A stretch of 64,000 bases of DNA, from NCBI RefSeq assembly GCF_024137025.1, contig NZ_JAMYJR010000033.1:124001-188000 (forward strand). Reading direction: 5' to 3'. The translations under genes and the position numbers were made by a program. This document shows, piece by piece, positions 24,339 to 32,891 of this stretch (position 1 is the stretch's first letter; every line of letters begins with the position of its first letter). The DNA is from Paractinoplanes aksuensis (GTDB lineage: Bacteria > Actinomycetota > Actinomycetes > Mycobacteriales > Micromonosporaceae). The notes beneath the pieces were generated by a model. It searched no databases, had not been told where the DNA came from, and worked only from the letters and a program-made list of their open reading frames with translations.

Positions 24339-24597
24339 GACCGTGGTGCAGTTCGTCGCGGTGTCGGGGGCGGGGTCGTTGCGGGCTCAGGCCACCGAGC
24401 AGCTCGGGCGGTTGACCGATCGGGAGCGCGAAGTGGCGATCGGGCTGGGGCGCGGGTGGTCCAACGCCGAGATCGGGGATGCGCTGGGCATGGGCGTCTC
24501 GACGGTGAAGGGGCACGTGTCGCGGGTGCTGGGCAAGCTCGGCATGAACAACCGCTCGCAGGCCGCCGTGATGGTCCACGACGCCGGCCTGGTCTGA
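24331..24597 (+). pseudogene. LuxR/NarL-type response regulator fragment (DNA-binding half only)
   Basis: The 88 codons encode a linker and a complete LuxR-type helix-turn-helix: LTDREREVAIGLGRGWSNAE then GVSTVKGHVSRVLGKLGMNN and VMVHDAGLV. This is the C-terminal part of a NarL-family response regulator; the receiver domain with its phospho-acceptor aspartate is missing. It begins within 8 bases of the truncated hydrolase on the opposite strand. A free HTH domain could still bind DNA if expressed, but no ribosome site or promoter is evident at the junction. Confidence 0.65.
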
Positions 24598-24664
24598 GCG
24601 ACAGCCGGCCACAGCGAGCACTGCGGCCAAGAAGGAGCGCGGCGCGCGGCCGCTGAGGAGCAGG

Positions 24665-24695
24665 TCGGGCGCCCGGCGGGGAACCGGGCGCCCGA
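24665..24695 (-). terminator. Terminator hairpin after the sugar ABC transporter operon
   Basis: A perfect 12-bp stem (24665-24676 with 24684-24695) around a 7-nt loop lies 15 bases past the stop of the ATPase gene, the last gene of the operon. It has no U-run, as is usual in this genome. Confidence 0.6.
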
Positions 24696-24709
24696 GGTGG
24701 AGCTGGTGG

Positions 24710-25915
24710 TCAGGGCGTGGCGACTCCCGCGTCCTGGCCCTCGTTCAGCGTGATGTTGTGGCCGTTACCGGGGTCGAAGAGGTGGATCTTGTCGAGGTTC
24801 ATCCAGACGCGGGCGTCGACGCCGTCGCGGACCCGGGACTCGGCGGACAGGCGGGTCACCAGGTTGTCCTGGGGCGGCAGGTCGGCGCCGCCCGCGTCGG
24901 CCGTCAGGTCTTCCAGATCGGCGGACACGGCCCGTTCGCCCTCGACCGTGAAGTAGACGTATTTGTCCGAGCCCATCGACTCGACCAGGTCGACCGGCAT
25001 CGTGAACTCGAAGCCCTTGGCCCGCTGGTGCTCCTCGATCAGCGCCGCGTCCTCGAAGTGCTCGGGCCGGATCCCGACGATCAACTGACGCGGCGCGTCG
25101 GCACCACTCAGCGAGCGCCGCAACCGGTCGTTCAGCGGCAGATCACCGAGCGGTGTCCGCAGCACCGACTCCTCGACCGTGGCCGGCAGGAAGTTCATCG
25201 ACGGTGACCCGATGAACCCGGCCACGAACAGGTTCACCGGGTTGTCGTACAACGTCTGCGGATCACCCACCTGCTGGATGTAGCCGCCGCGCATCACCAC
25301 CACCCGGTCGCCGAGCGTCATGGCCTCCGTCTGGTCATGAGTCACGTACACCGTTGTGGTGTTGAGCTGCTTCTGCAGGCGCGAGACCTGCGTACGCATC
25401 TGGACCCGCAGTTTGGCGTCGAGATTGGACAACGGCTCGTCCATGAGGAACGCCTTGGGGCTGCGGACGATCGCCCGGCCCATCGCCACCCGCTGCCGCT
25501 GCCCGCCGGAGAGGTTGGCCGGTTTCCTCCCCAGATACTCCGTCAGTTCCAAGACGCGAGCGGCCTCGGCCACCTTTTTGTCGATCTCGGCCTTGGGCAG
25601 CTTGGCCAGCTTGAGGGGGAACGCCATGTTCTCGCCCACGGTCATGTTCGGATAGAGCGCGTACGACTGGAACACCATCGCGATGTCCCTGTCCTTGGGC
25701 GCCTTGTCGTTGACCCTCTCCCCGGCGATCCGCAGCTCGCCCGACGAGATGTCCTCCAGCCCGGCGATCATGTTGAGCGTGGTCGACTTCCCGCAGCCCG
25801 ACGGCCCGACCAGGATGATGAACTCGCCGTCGGCGATCTCCAGGTCGATCTCGTGCACCGCCGTCGTCCCGTCCGGGTATTTCTTGGTCACTTTGTCGAG
25901 AACAATGTCAGCCAT
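24710..25915 (-). CDS. sugC: Carbohydrate ABC transporter ATP-binding protein (UgpC/SugC/MsiK type)
   Basis: A 401-residue ATPase with Walker A GPSGCGKST (about 38-46), Q-loop VFQSYALYPNM, signature LSGGQRQRVAMGRA, Walker B AFLMDEPLSNLD and H-loop VYVTHDQTEA. The C-terminal 150 residues form the OB-type regulatory domain of sugar importers (IRPEHF). It is the last gene of a binding protein - permease - permease - ATPase operon, the order of the mycobacterial LpqY-SugABC trehalose importer. Six bases separate it from the preceding permease. The symbol is given by synteny and is tentative. Confidence 0.8.
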   Translation of the reverse strand: MADIVLDKVTKKYPDGTTAVHEIDLEIADGEFIILVGPSGCGKSTTLNMIAGLEDISSGELRIAGERVNDKAPKDRDIAMVFQSYALYPNMTVGENMAFPLKLAKLPKAEIDKKVAEAARVLELTEYLGRKPANLSGGQRQRVAMGRAIVRSPKAFLMDEPLSNLDAKLRVQMRTQVSRLQKQLNTTTVYVTHDQTEAMTLGDRVVVMRGGYIQQVGDPQTLYDNPVNLFVAGFIGSPSMNFLPATVEESVLRTPLGDLPLNDRLRRSLSGADAPRQLIVGIRPEHFEDAALIEEHQRAKGFEFTMPVDLVESMGSDKYVYFTVEGERAVSADLEDLTADAGGADLPPQDNLVTRLSAESRVRDGVDARVWMNLDKIHLFDPGNGHNITLNEGQDAGVATP

Positions 25916-25921
25916 CGCTAC

Positions 25922-26755
25922 CTACCCCTTCACGGCGCCGGACGTGAGGCCCGCGACGATGCGCCTCTGGAAGAACAGCACGAACAGGATGATCGGGATC
26001 GTGATCGTCACGGCGGCGGCCGAGATGGCCCCCGTCGGGTCCTCGAACTGCGAGGCGCCGGTGAAGAACGACAGCGCCACCGGGACCGTGCGGGACTGCT
26101 CGGTCGAGGTCAGCGAGATGGCGAACAGGAAGTCGTTCCAGCAGAAGATGAAGACCAGGATCGCCGTGGTGAACACGCCCGGGGCGGCCAGCGGCGCGAT
26201 CACCTTGCGGAACGCCTCGCCCTGGGTCGCGCCGTCCATCTTGGCCGCCTTCTCCAGGTCCCACGGGATCTGCTTGAAGAAGGCCGACAGGGTGTAGATC
26301 GCGAGCGGCAGGGCGAACGTGATGTACGGCAGGATCAGCCCGAGCCAGGTGTCGAAAATCCCCAGGTTGCGCTCGATGTTGAACAGCGGCGACACGAGCG
26401 AGACCTGCGGGAACATCGCGATCAGCAGCGAGACGCCGACGAGCGCCTTCTTGCCCGGGAAGTCGAGCCGGCTGATCGCGTACGCGGCCATCGTGCCCAG
26501 CACGACGGCGATCACCGTCGAGATCAGCGCGATGCCGATCGAGTTCATCAGGGCCCGCACGAACTGGTCGGTCTGGAAGATCAGCTTGTAGTTGTCCCAC
26601 GTCCACTCGCGCGGGATGAAGTTGCCGTCGGTGAGCGTCCCCGGCGTCTTGAACGACAGCGAGACGATCCACAGCACCGGGATCAAGGCGAACACGACGA
26701 CGATCGCGTCCAGCAGACCCCATTTGACCTTGGCGGAGGTGGTCTCGGCGGCCAT
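25922..26755 (-). CDS. sugB: Carbohydrate ABC transporter permease (SugB/MalG type)
   Basis: A 277-residue permease with six predicted helices and the EAA loop EKAAKMDGATQGEAFRKVIA typical of MalG-type inner-membrane subunits. The start ATG overlaps the stop of the preceding permease as TGATG (26753-26757), implying coupled translation and a heterodimer. It forms the translocation pore with the upstream permease. Substrate cannot be read from the sequence; operon order suggests a trehalose/maltose-type disaccharide. Confidence 0.85.
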   Translation of the reverse strand: MAAETTSAKVKWGLLDAIVVVFALIPVLWIVSLSFKTPGTLTDGNFIPREWTWDNYKLIFQTDQFVRALMNSIGIALISTVIAVVLGTMAAYAISRLDFPGKKALVGVSLLIAMFPQVSLVSPLFNIERNLGIFDTWLGLILPYITFALPLAIYTLSAFFKQIPWDLEKAAKMDGATQGEAFRKVIAPLAAPGVFTTAILVFIFCWNDFLFAISLTSTEQSRTVPVALSFFTGASQFEDPTGAISAAAVTITIPIILFVLFFQRRIVAGLTSGAVKG

Positions 26756-27702
26756 CAGCGCCTCCCCTCGTCGTCGCTGCTACCGGGGGCCGCCGTGCCG
26801 AACAGTTTCACGAAGATGAAGGCGATGATCGCGACGGTGAGGAAGATGAGCACCGACATCGTGGAGCCGATGCCGAGGTTGAGGCCCTTCATCAGGTTGT
26901 TGTAGGCGATCATCGAGACCGATGACGTCTCGTTGGCCCCGGCCGAGAGCACGTAGATGTTGTCGAAGATCCGGAAAGCGTCGAGCGTGCGGAACAGCAG
27001 CGCGACCAGGATGGCCGGCTTCATCACGGGCAGCATCACCTTGGTGAACCGCTGCCACCACGAGGCCCCGTCCATGGAGGCCGCCTTGAGCAGGTCGTCC
27101 GGCACCAGGGCCAGCCCGGCCATCAGCAGCAGGGCCATGAACGGGGTGGTCTTCCAGATCTCGGCGAAGATGATGATGGCGAGAGCGCTGGCCCGTTCGG
27201 TTAGCGGCGCCCCCTCGGGCGAGAACAGGTTGGCCAGATAACCCGTGCCCGGCGTCCACGCGTAGCGCCAGCTGAACGCGGCGACCACGGTCACGATCCC
27301 GTACGGGATGAGCGCGCTGGTCCGCACCAGGCCGCGCCCGATGATGGTCCGGTGCATGATCAGCGCGAGCCCCATGCCCAGCACCAGCTCGACCGAGACC
27401 GAGATGACCGTGATCAGCATGGTGACGCCGAACGCCGTCCACCAGTAGTCGTTGGACAGCACCGTGACGTAGTTGGCCAGCCCGATGAACTCCCGGTTCT
27501 CCGGAAACTTGAGGTCGTAGCGCTGCAACGACAGCCAGATCGAGTACAGGATCGGGTACGCCGTCACCGCCACCATGACGAACGCGGCCGGCGCGCACAG
27601 CAGCCAGCCGAGCCGGCGTTCCTGCTTCTTGCCCTCGCTCAACCCCGCGCGCGGCGCGGCTTCGGCCCCCGAGGCGGCCTTCTCACGCGAGAGAACGCTC
27701 AC
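26755..27702 (-). CDS. sugA: Carbohydrate ABC transporter permease (SugA/MalF type)
   Basis: A 315-residue permease from the GTG at 27702, which overlaps the stop of the binding-protein gene (GTGA). A basic/Glu-rich cytoplasmic N-terminus is followed by six helices; the EAA loop KAASMDGASWWQRFTKVMLP lies near residue 215. Upstream in-frame codons belong to the binding-protein region in another frame and are rejected. It pairs with the SugB-like permease encoded next. Confidence 0.85.
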   Translation of the reverse strand: MSVLSREKAASGAEAAPRAGLSEGKKQERRLGWLLCAPAAFVMVAVTAYPILYSIWLSLQRYDLKFPENREFIGLANYVTVLSNDYWWTAFGVTMLITVISVSVELVLGMGLALIMHRTIIGRGLVRTSALIPYGIVTVVAAFSWRYAWTPGTGYLANLFSPEGAPLTERASALAIIIFAEIWKTTPFMALLLMAGLALVPDDLLKAASMDGASWWQRFTKVMLPVMKPAILVALLFRTLDAFRIFDNIYVLSAGANETSSVSMIAYNNLMKGLNLGIGSTMSVLIFLTVAIIAFIFVKLFGTAAPGSSDDEGRR

Positions 27703-28982
27703 GGCAGCACTCCCTTCGAGTCGATGGCGGCCTGGATCGAGTCCCGCAGCGAGTCCGCGGTCTGCTGCGGCTGGATCGACGCCGGCGGGGACAGCTCGGC
27801 CGACACGACGGTCGAGAGGTTCTGGTACGCCGGGGTCCGCGGCCGCGGCGCCGAGGTCTTGAGCTCCTCGAGCAGCACGTCCTTCATCGGGTAGGCCTCG
27901 GTCATCGAGGGATCGTCGTAGACCGACTCGATCGACGGCGCCTGTCCCGATTTCGTGGCCAGGAACAGCTGGCTCTCCGGGCTCCGCAGGCATTGGATCG
28001 CCTCGAAGGCCAGGTCCGGGTGCTTGCTGTACGCGCTGACGGCCTGTTCGGATCCGCCGATGGTGGTCTTGCTCGGGGTATTGGCGTCGATCGCCGGGTA
28101 GCGGGCCCACCCGACGTTCTTGGCCAGGTCGGGCGCCTCCTGCACCATCGACGCCCACACGAACGGCCAGTTGAGCTGGAAGGCGCCGCCACCGTCCTGG
28201 AACGCCCGGCGGACGTCGTCCTCGACCGCGTTCGAGAAGGACGGGCTGGTCACGCCCGCGGTGGCGAACGCCTTGAGCGTCTCCAGCGCCTTCACCGCGC
28301 CCTCGTCCATGACGGCCTTCTTGCCGTCCTGGTCGACCACGTTGCCGCCGGCGCTGGCGACCAGGCTGTTGTAGAGCACGACCAGGCCCTCGTACTGGGC
28401 CCCCATGGTCATCACCTGGTAGGTCTTGCCCTCGGCCTTGAGCTGCTGGGACATCTGGATCATCTCGGCCCAGGTCTTGGGCGGGGTCGGCACCAGGTCC
28501 TTGCGGTACCAGAGAAGCTGCACGTTGGTGTTGTTCGGCGCCGCGTACAGCTTGCCGTTGTACTGCGCGGAAGCGACCGCCGGTTCGAGCGTCTCGCTCT
28601 CCACCTCGTTCTTGAGGTCCCCGGTGATCTCGCGGATCCAGTTCGCGCTGGCGAACTCCTGGGTCCAGGTCACGTCCATGCCGAGGATGTCCATGCTGTC
28701 GTCCTTGGCGGCGAGCCGGCGGACCATCTGCACCCGCTGGTCGTCGGCCTGCCGCGGCAGCACCTGGTACGAGATCTTGTACCTGCCGGCCGCCTCCTGG
28801 TTGCACCGGTCGACCACGCTCTGCATGTTCTCGACGGGTGAGTTGTAGAAGTTCAGGACGGGTACGCCGCCCTCGTCCGATCCGCAGGCCGCCAACGGTG
28901 CGAGCAGGGTGATCGCGGCCCCCGCCGCGAGTGCCCGGGCGCGCAGGGTGCGCCGTTGCGGATGTCGGTCCGTGATCGTCAT
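27699..28982 (-). CDS. Sugar-binding lipoprotein of ABC transporter (LpqY-like)
   Basis: A 427-residue extracellular solute-binding protein of the maltose-binding type. A signal peptide ends in the lipobox LAAC (Cys33) followed by GSDEGG, so it is anchored to the outer face of the membrane. Family features include VLNFYNSPVE at the mature N-terminus and the hinge segments around YNGKLYAAPNNTNV. First gene of the importer operon. A 26-bp inverted repeat sits 23 bases before its ATG and probably controls the operon. Trehalose is suggested by similarity of layout to LpqY-SugABC; other disaccharides are possible. Confidence 0.85.
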   Translation of the reverse strand: MTITDRHPQRRTLRARALAAGAAITLLAPLAACGSDEGGVPVLNFYNSPVENMQSVVDRCNQEAAGRYKISYQVLPRQADDQRVQMVRRLAAKDDSMDILGMDVTWTQEFASANWIREITGDLKNEVESETLEPAVASAQYNGKLYAAPNNTNVQLLWYRKDLVPTPPKTWAEMIQMSQQLKAEGKTYQVMTMGAQYEGLVVLYNSLVASAGGNVVDQDGKKAVMDEGAVKALETLKAFATAGVTSPSFSNAVEDDVRRAFQDGGGAFQLNWPFVWASMVQEAPDLAKNVGWARYPAIDANTPSKTTIGGSEQAVSAYSKHPDLAFEAIQCLRSPESQLFLATKSGQAPSIESVYDDPSMTEAYPMKDVLLEELKTSAPRPRTPAYQNLSTVVSAELSPPASIQPQQTADSLRDSIQAAIDSKGVLP

Positions 28983-29005
28983 TGACCCTCCATCCGGCCG
29001 GAAAG

Positions 29006-29031
29006 CGTCAAGTGATCTCGATCACTTGACG
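29006..29031. promoter_or_regulatory. Palindromic operator candidate upstream of the sugar importer
   Basis: Perfect 11-bp inverted arms, CGTCAAGTGAT (29006-29016) and ATCACTTGACG (29021-29031), flank CTCG. The repeat begins 23 bases upstream of the binding-protein ATG, where a repressor would block initiation or elongation. The centre GTGATC-N2-GATCAC is compatible with several sugar-responsive repressor families. No candidate regulator gene is adjacent. Confidence 0.6.
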
Positions 29032-29103
29032 GCCAGTGGTTGTCCTGCCCCACACGGTGAGCCGACAAACCAAGAATGCATCGAAGAGATCTAGGCTCGG
29101 GGG

Positions 29104-29679
29104 ATGGAAGCCACTTACTACTTCGATCCGGCCTGCCCGTTCACCTGGCGCACCTCGCGCTGGCTGGTCGCGGTCGCCCCCGAGCGGCAGGTCACCGTCC
29201 GCTGGCGGGCCTTCAGCCTGCTCGTGCTCAACGGCGACAACATCCCCGAGCAGTACCGTGGCGGCGTGACCGCCTCGTTCCGGGCGTTGCGCCTGGTCGA
29301 GGCGCTGCGGGCCGAGCAGCGGGACGACACGGTGGCCGCCTTCTACACCGTGCTCGGCACCCGGGTCCACGAGGACGGCGCCCCCCTCGACGACGACCTG
29401 GTCGACCAGGCGGCCGAGGCGGCCGGGGTCACCGACGCCAAGGCCGTCCTGGACGACGAGCGCTGGGACGACGCCGTCCGCGAGTCCCACGAGACCGCGC
29501 TCGAGCTGGCCGGCCCGGGCATCGGCTCGCCGGTGTTGCACGTGGACGGCGCCACCCGGGGCCTGCACGGCCCGATCATCGACACCGTCCCCGCGGGCGA
29601 CGAGTCCACGGCGATGTTCGACTCGGTGGTCACGCTGATGCGCACCGAGACGTTCTTCGAGGTCAAGCGCGGCCGCTAG
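29104..29679 (+). CDS. DsbA-like protein related to mycothiol-dependent nitroreductase Rv2466c, altered active site
   Basis: A 191-residue thioredoxin-fold protein. The N-terminus (YYFDPACPFTWRTSRWL), the segment LLVLNGDNIPEQYR, GSPVLHVDG with its cis-proline and the C-terminal TFFEVKR match the Rv2466c family, mycothiol-dependent nitroreductases that reduce electrophilic prodrugs. Those enzymes have a CPWC motif; here it is CPFT, so the resolving cysteine is missing and a monothiol mechanism or loss of activity must be considered. The 3' end overlaps that of the convergent F420 oxidoreductase by four bases. Confidence 0.75.
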   Translation: MEATYYFDPACPFTWRTSRWLVAVAPERQVTVRWRAFSLLVLNGDNIPEQYRGGVTASFRALRLVEALRAEQRDDTVAAFYTVLGTRVHEDGAPLDDDLVDQAAEAAGVTDAKAVLDDERWDDAVRESHETALELAGPGIGSPVLHVDGATRGLHGPIIDTVPAGDESTAMFDSVVTLMRTETFFEVKRGR

Positions 29680-30548
29680 ACGATCCCGCGGATCACGTCC
29701 ATCGCTTTCAGACGCTCGGCGCCCGTGCCGAGCAAGCCGTCCGGGACGATCAGCTCGTCGAGACCGATTTCCGCGTACGCGGCCACGTCCTCGGCGAGCC
29801 GGGCCGGCGACCCGCCGATGACCGGCGGGCCGTCGGCCGGCACCGGACCGTCCACGACGACCAGCGCCTGCGCCGTGCGCTTGATCGCCCGGGGGTCCCG
29901 TCCCACGGCCGCGCAGTGCTCGTCGAGCACGGCCGACTTGTGCGCGACCAGGTCGGGCCGCCCCCAGCAGTTCCACTCGTCGGCGTGCTCGGCCACGACC
30001 CGCAGCATCCGCTTCTCGCCCTTGGCGCCGATCAGCAACGGCATCGGCCGCTGCACCGGCTTGGGCTCGTTGACCGCGTCGGTGACCTGGTAGTACCGGC
30101 CGTCCACGGTGGTCCGGGGGTCGTTCAGCAGCCCGCGCAGCACGAGCAACCCCTCGACGAAACGGTCGATACGCTGCTTGATCGGGGGCAACTCGATCCC
30201 GTACTGCTGGTGTTCGTTGATCTGCCAGCCCGCGCCGACGCCGAGCACGAACCGTCCGTCGCTGATCCGGTCGACGGTGGCCGCCATGTTGGCCAGCACG
30301 GCCGGATGCCGGTAGGTCATTCCGTACACGAGCGTGCCGATGCGCACCCGGGGCACGACCGCGGCCAGCGCCGCCACCACCGACCCGCACTCGAGCACGG
30401 GCCAGGTGTCGTCCTCCCCCGGCCCCGTGTTCGGCATGAAGTGGTCGGCGAACCAGACGCCGGCCCACCCGGTCGCCTCGGCGTGCCGGGACACCTCGAG
30501 CACATCGGCAAAGCTCTGCCCGGCGCCGGGCCAGATCGAAAGTCGCAT
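29676..30548 (-). CDS. LLM-class F420-dependent oxidoreductase
   Basis: A 290-residue TIM-barrel flavin/F420 oxidoreductase of the luciferase-like monooxygenase class. Typical segments: RHAEATGWAGVWFADHFMP, IGTLVYGMTYRHPAVLANMA, DRISDGRFVLGVGAGW and PMPLLIGAKG. The ATG at 30548 is chosen because the barrel starts there (MRLSIWPG) behind a GGTGGCGG-like ribosome site. It probably uses reduced F420 rather than FMN, as most actinobacterial members do. Substrate unknown. Confidence 0.85.
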   Translation of the reverse strand: MRLSIWPGAGQSFADVLEVSRHAEATGWAGVWFADHFMPNTGPGEDDTWPVLECGSVVAALAAVVPRVRIGTLVYGMTYRHPAVLANMAATVDRISDGRFVLGVGAGWQINEHQQYGIELPPIKQRIDRFVEGLLVLRGLLNDPRTTVDGRYYQVTDAVNEPKPVQRPMPLLIGAKGEKRMLRVVAEHADEWNCWGRPDLVAHKSAVLDEHCAAVGRDPRAIKRTAQALVVVDGPVPADGPPVIGGSPARLAEDVAAYAEIGLDELIVPDGLLGTGAERLKAMDVIRGIV

Positions 30549-30679
30549 GCCGCCACCTTGCCGGAGCTGCTCCCGATTTGCACTCAATCGCTGGTCGACG
30601 AACCGTCAAGCGAGGCCGCGGGCAACCGAAGGATCCCTGAACGAGCGGCACAGTGCCGGTCACCCGAAGGGAGCAAGCG

Positions 30680-32233
30680 GTGTTCCGTAGCGGTAAGCGC
30701 GCCGAGTCCGAGCGGACCAGCGCCGAACTGGCCGAGGCCCAGGCCGACGTGGCGGCGATCACCGCGATCATGCGGTCGATGGAGAGCGCCTCGTCGCCCG
30801 AGCAGGCCATCGGCGGCGCCCTCGACCAGGTCCGCAGCCTGTTCGGCTGGGCCTACGGCTCGTACTGGCAGCTGGAGCCGGCCGGCAAGGTGCTGCGGTT
30901 CGCCCAGGAGAGCGGCACGGTCAACGAGGAGTTCCGGCGGGTCACCCTGGACGCCTCCTTCGCCGAGGGCGTGGGCCTCTCCGGGCGCGCCTGGCGCACC
31001 CGTGACCTGGTCTTCGTCAGCAACATCGCCGACGTCACCGACTGCGTGCGCGCCCCCGTCGCGTCCCGGGCCGGTGTCCGCAGCGGGGTCTGCTTCCCGC
31101 TCATCGAGGACAACCAGGTGGTCGGCACGATGGACTTCTTCGCCACCGAGGAGCTGCACCCGTCCGAGGGCCGGCTGGCCGTGCTGCGGGCGGTCGGGCA
31201 ACTGGTCTCGGGCGCGCTGGCCCGCCTGCACGAGGGCGTCCGCCAGGAGAAGGCGGCCCAGGACGTGCACGCCGTCTCCACCGTGATCCGCGAGCTGACC
31301 CAGGCCACCAGCCGCGACCAGGCCCTGCGGTCGGCGCTGGAGACCATCCGCCAGGACTTCGACTGGCAGTACGGCTCGTTCTGGCAGCTCGACGAGAGCG
31401 GCCAGGAGCTGCGCTTCTCGCTCGAGTCGGGCGACGCCGGGGCCGAGTTCCGCCGGGTCACGATGTCGGCCTCCTTCACCAAGGGCGTCGGACTCTCGGG
31501 CCGGACGTGGGCCCGCGACGACCTGGTCTTCGTCGAGGACCTGGGTGAGCTCACCGACTGCGTGCGCCGCCCCGCGGCCCAGGCGGCCGGGGTCAAGTCG
31601 GGCGTCTGCCTGCCGATCAAGGTCGGCGGCCACTTCATCGGCACGATGGACTTCTTCGCGACCCGCACGCTGATCATGTACCCGGGCCGCGAGGCCGCCT
31701 TGCGTAACACCGCCTACCTGGTCGGTCAGGCCCTGGAACGGTTCGTCTCGACCGACCAGCTGCACACCGCCGGCCGTACGCTGCTCGACTCCATCGCCGA
31801 GGTCGAGCGCAACGTCACCTCTGCCGCCACCGTCGCCGAGCAGGGTGAGCGCCTCACCGTCGAGGCCAACCAGCACGTCGCCGGGCTCGGTCAGGCCAGC
31901 GCCGAGATCAACCAGGTCGTGCAGACCATCCAGTCGATCGCCGCCCAGACCAAGCTGCTCGCGCTCAACGCCACCATCGAGTCGGCGCGGGCGGGCGAGG
32001 CCGGCAAGGGCTTCGCCGTGGTCGCGGGCGAGGTGAAGGCGCTGTCGGACGAGACCGAGCGGGCCACCGCCGAGGTCAGCAACAAGGTCAACGCCATCCA
32101 GGAGCGCGTCGACGCGGTCACCGCGTCCCTGGCCGAGATCCACACCGCCGTCGAAGAGATCAACCAGACCCAGCGCCTGATCGGCGGCGTCCTCACCGAA
32201 CAGGTCGCCGTCACCGGCGCCATCCTCAACTGA
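30680..32233 (+). CDS. Soluble chemoreceptor-like protein with duplicated GAF domains
   Basis: About 517 residues from the GTG at 30680, preceded by GGGAG. There is no membrane segment. Two GAF domains (about 25-185 and 205-365) are internal duplicates: each contains GVGLSGR, LTDCVR-like and GVxSGVC segments, with high identity along their length. A methyl-accepting signalling domain follows, with the hairpin-tip region QTKLLALNATIESARAGEAG and the conserved GKGFAVVAGEVKALS. The cysteine shared by both GAF copies (SGVC) could hold a ligand or haem, which is inference. No CheA, CheW or CheR is nearby. It lies 15 bases upstream of a carbonic anhydrase gene, suggesting co-transcription. Confidence 0.85.
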   Translation: MFRSGKRAESERTSAELAEAQADVAAITAIMRSMESASSPEQAIGGALDQVRSLFGWAYGSYWQLEPAGKVLRFAQESGTVNEEFRRVTLDASFAEGVGLSGRAWRTRDLVFVSNIADVTDCVRAPVASRAGVRSGVCFPLIEDNQVVGTMDFFATEELHPSEGRLAVLRAVGQLVSGALARLHEGVRQEKAAQDVHAVSTVIRELTQATSRDQALRSALETIRQDFDWQYGSFWQLDESGQELRFSLESGDAGAEFRRVTMSASFTKGVGLSGRTWARDDLVFVEDLGELTDCVRRPAAQAAGVKSGVCLPIKVGGHFIGTMDFFATRTLIMYPGREAALRNTAYLVGQALERFVSTDQLHTAGRTLLDSIAEVERNVTSAATVAEQGERLTVEANQHVAGLGQASAEINQVVQTIQSIAAQTKLLALNATIESARAGEAGKGFAVVAGEVKALSDETERATAEVSNKVNAIQERVDAVTASLAEIHTAVEEINQTQRLIGGVLTEQVAVTGAILN

Positions 32234-32248
32234 TCCGGAGCCCCCTTC

Positions 32249-32863
32249 ATGCTTAGCAACGAATCCCCCTGGACCCGCCTGCGCGAAGGCAACCTGCGCT
32301 GGACCGAGGATCGCAGCACGGCCGCCGGTGACCGCGGCGCGGCCCGCCGCGCCCAGCTCAACGAGTCGCAGAACCCGTTCGCGCTGGTGCTGGGCTGCGC
32401 CGACTCCCGGGTGCCGGCCGAGATCCTGTTCGACCAGGGCCTGGGCGACCTGTTCGTGGTGCGCACGGCCGGCCACGTGGTCGACGCGGCCGCGCTCGGC
32501 TCGGTGGAGTACGCCGTCGAGATCCTGGGCGTCTCCCTGATCGTGGTGCTCGGTCACGAGGGCTGCGGCGCCGTGGCCGCGGCGACCCGGGTCGTGGACG
32601 ACGGCCTGGTCCCGCCCGGCTACATCCGCGACATCGCCGAGCGCATCGCGCCCGACGTGACCCGGGCCCGCCGCGCCGGCGCCACGACCCAGGCCGAGAT
32701 CGCCGCCCAGCACTCGCTCTACACCGTCGACCTGCTGCGGGAACGGTCGTCCATGGTCGACGCGGCGCTGCGCCGGGGCGCGGTCACCGCCGTACCCGCG
32801 CAGTACTGCCTCTCCACCGGCCTGGTGTCGGAGGTGCACGCCCCGGTCCTCGCGACCGTCTGA
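32249..32863 (+). CDS. Beta-class carbonic anhydrase
   Basis: A 204-residue enzyme with the zinc ligands and dyad of beta carbonic anhydrases: CADSR (Cys50, Asp52, Arg54) and GHEGCGA (His103, Cys106). It interconverts CO2 and bicarbonate in the cytoplasm. Fifteen bases separate it from the chemoreceptor stop, so the two genes are probably one transcription unit, raising the possibility that the GAF receptor reports on CO2/bicarbonate or pH. That link is inference from spacing only. Confidence 0.9.
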   Translation: MLSNESPWTRLREGNLRWTEDRSTAAGDRGAARRAQLNESQNPFALVLGCADSRVPAEILFDQGLGDLFVVRTAGHVVDAAALGSVEYAVEILGVSLIVVLGHEGCGAVAAATRVVDDGLVPPGYIRDIAERIAPDVTRARRAGATTQAEIAAQHSLYTVDLLRERSSMVDAALRRGAVTAVPAQYCLSTGLVSEVHAPVLATV

Positions 32864-32891
32864 GAGTTTCCCTTCGGTGGCCGCGGTCCGG

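Noticed and set aside
24710..28982. Firm trehalose specificity for the ABC importer
   Set aside because: Gene order resembles LpqY-SugABC, but binding-pocket residues cannot be judged by eye, so the substrate is left open.
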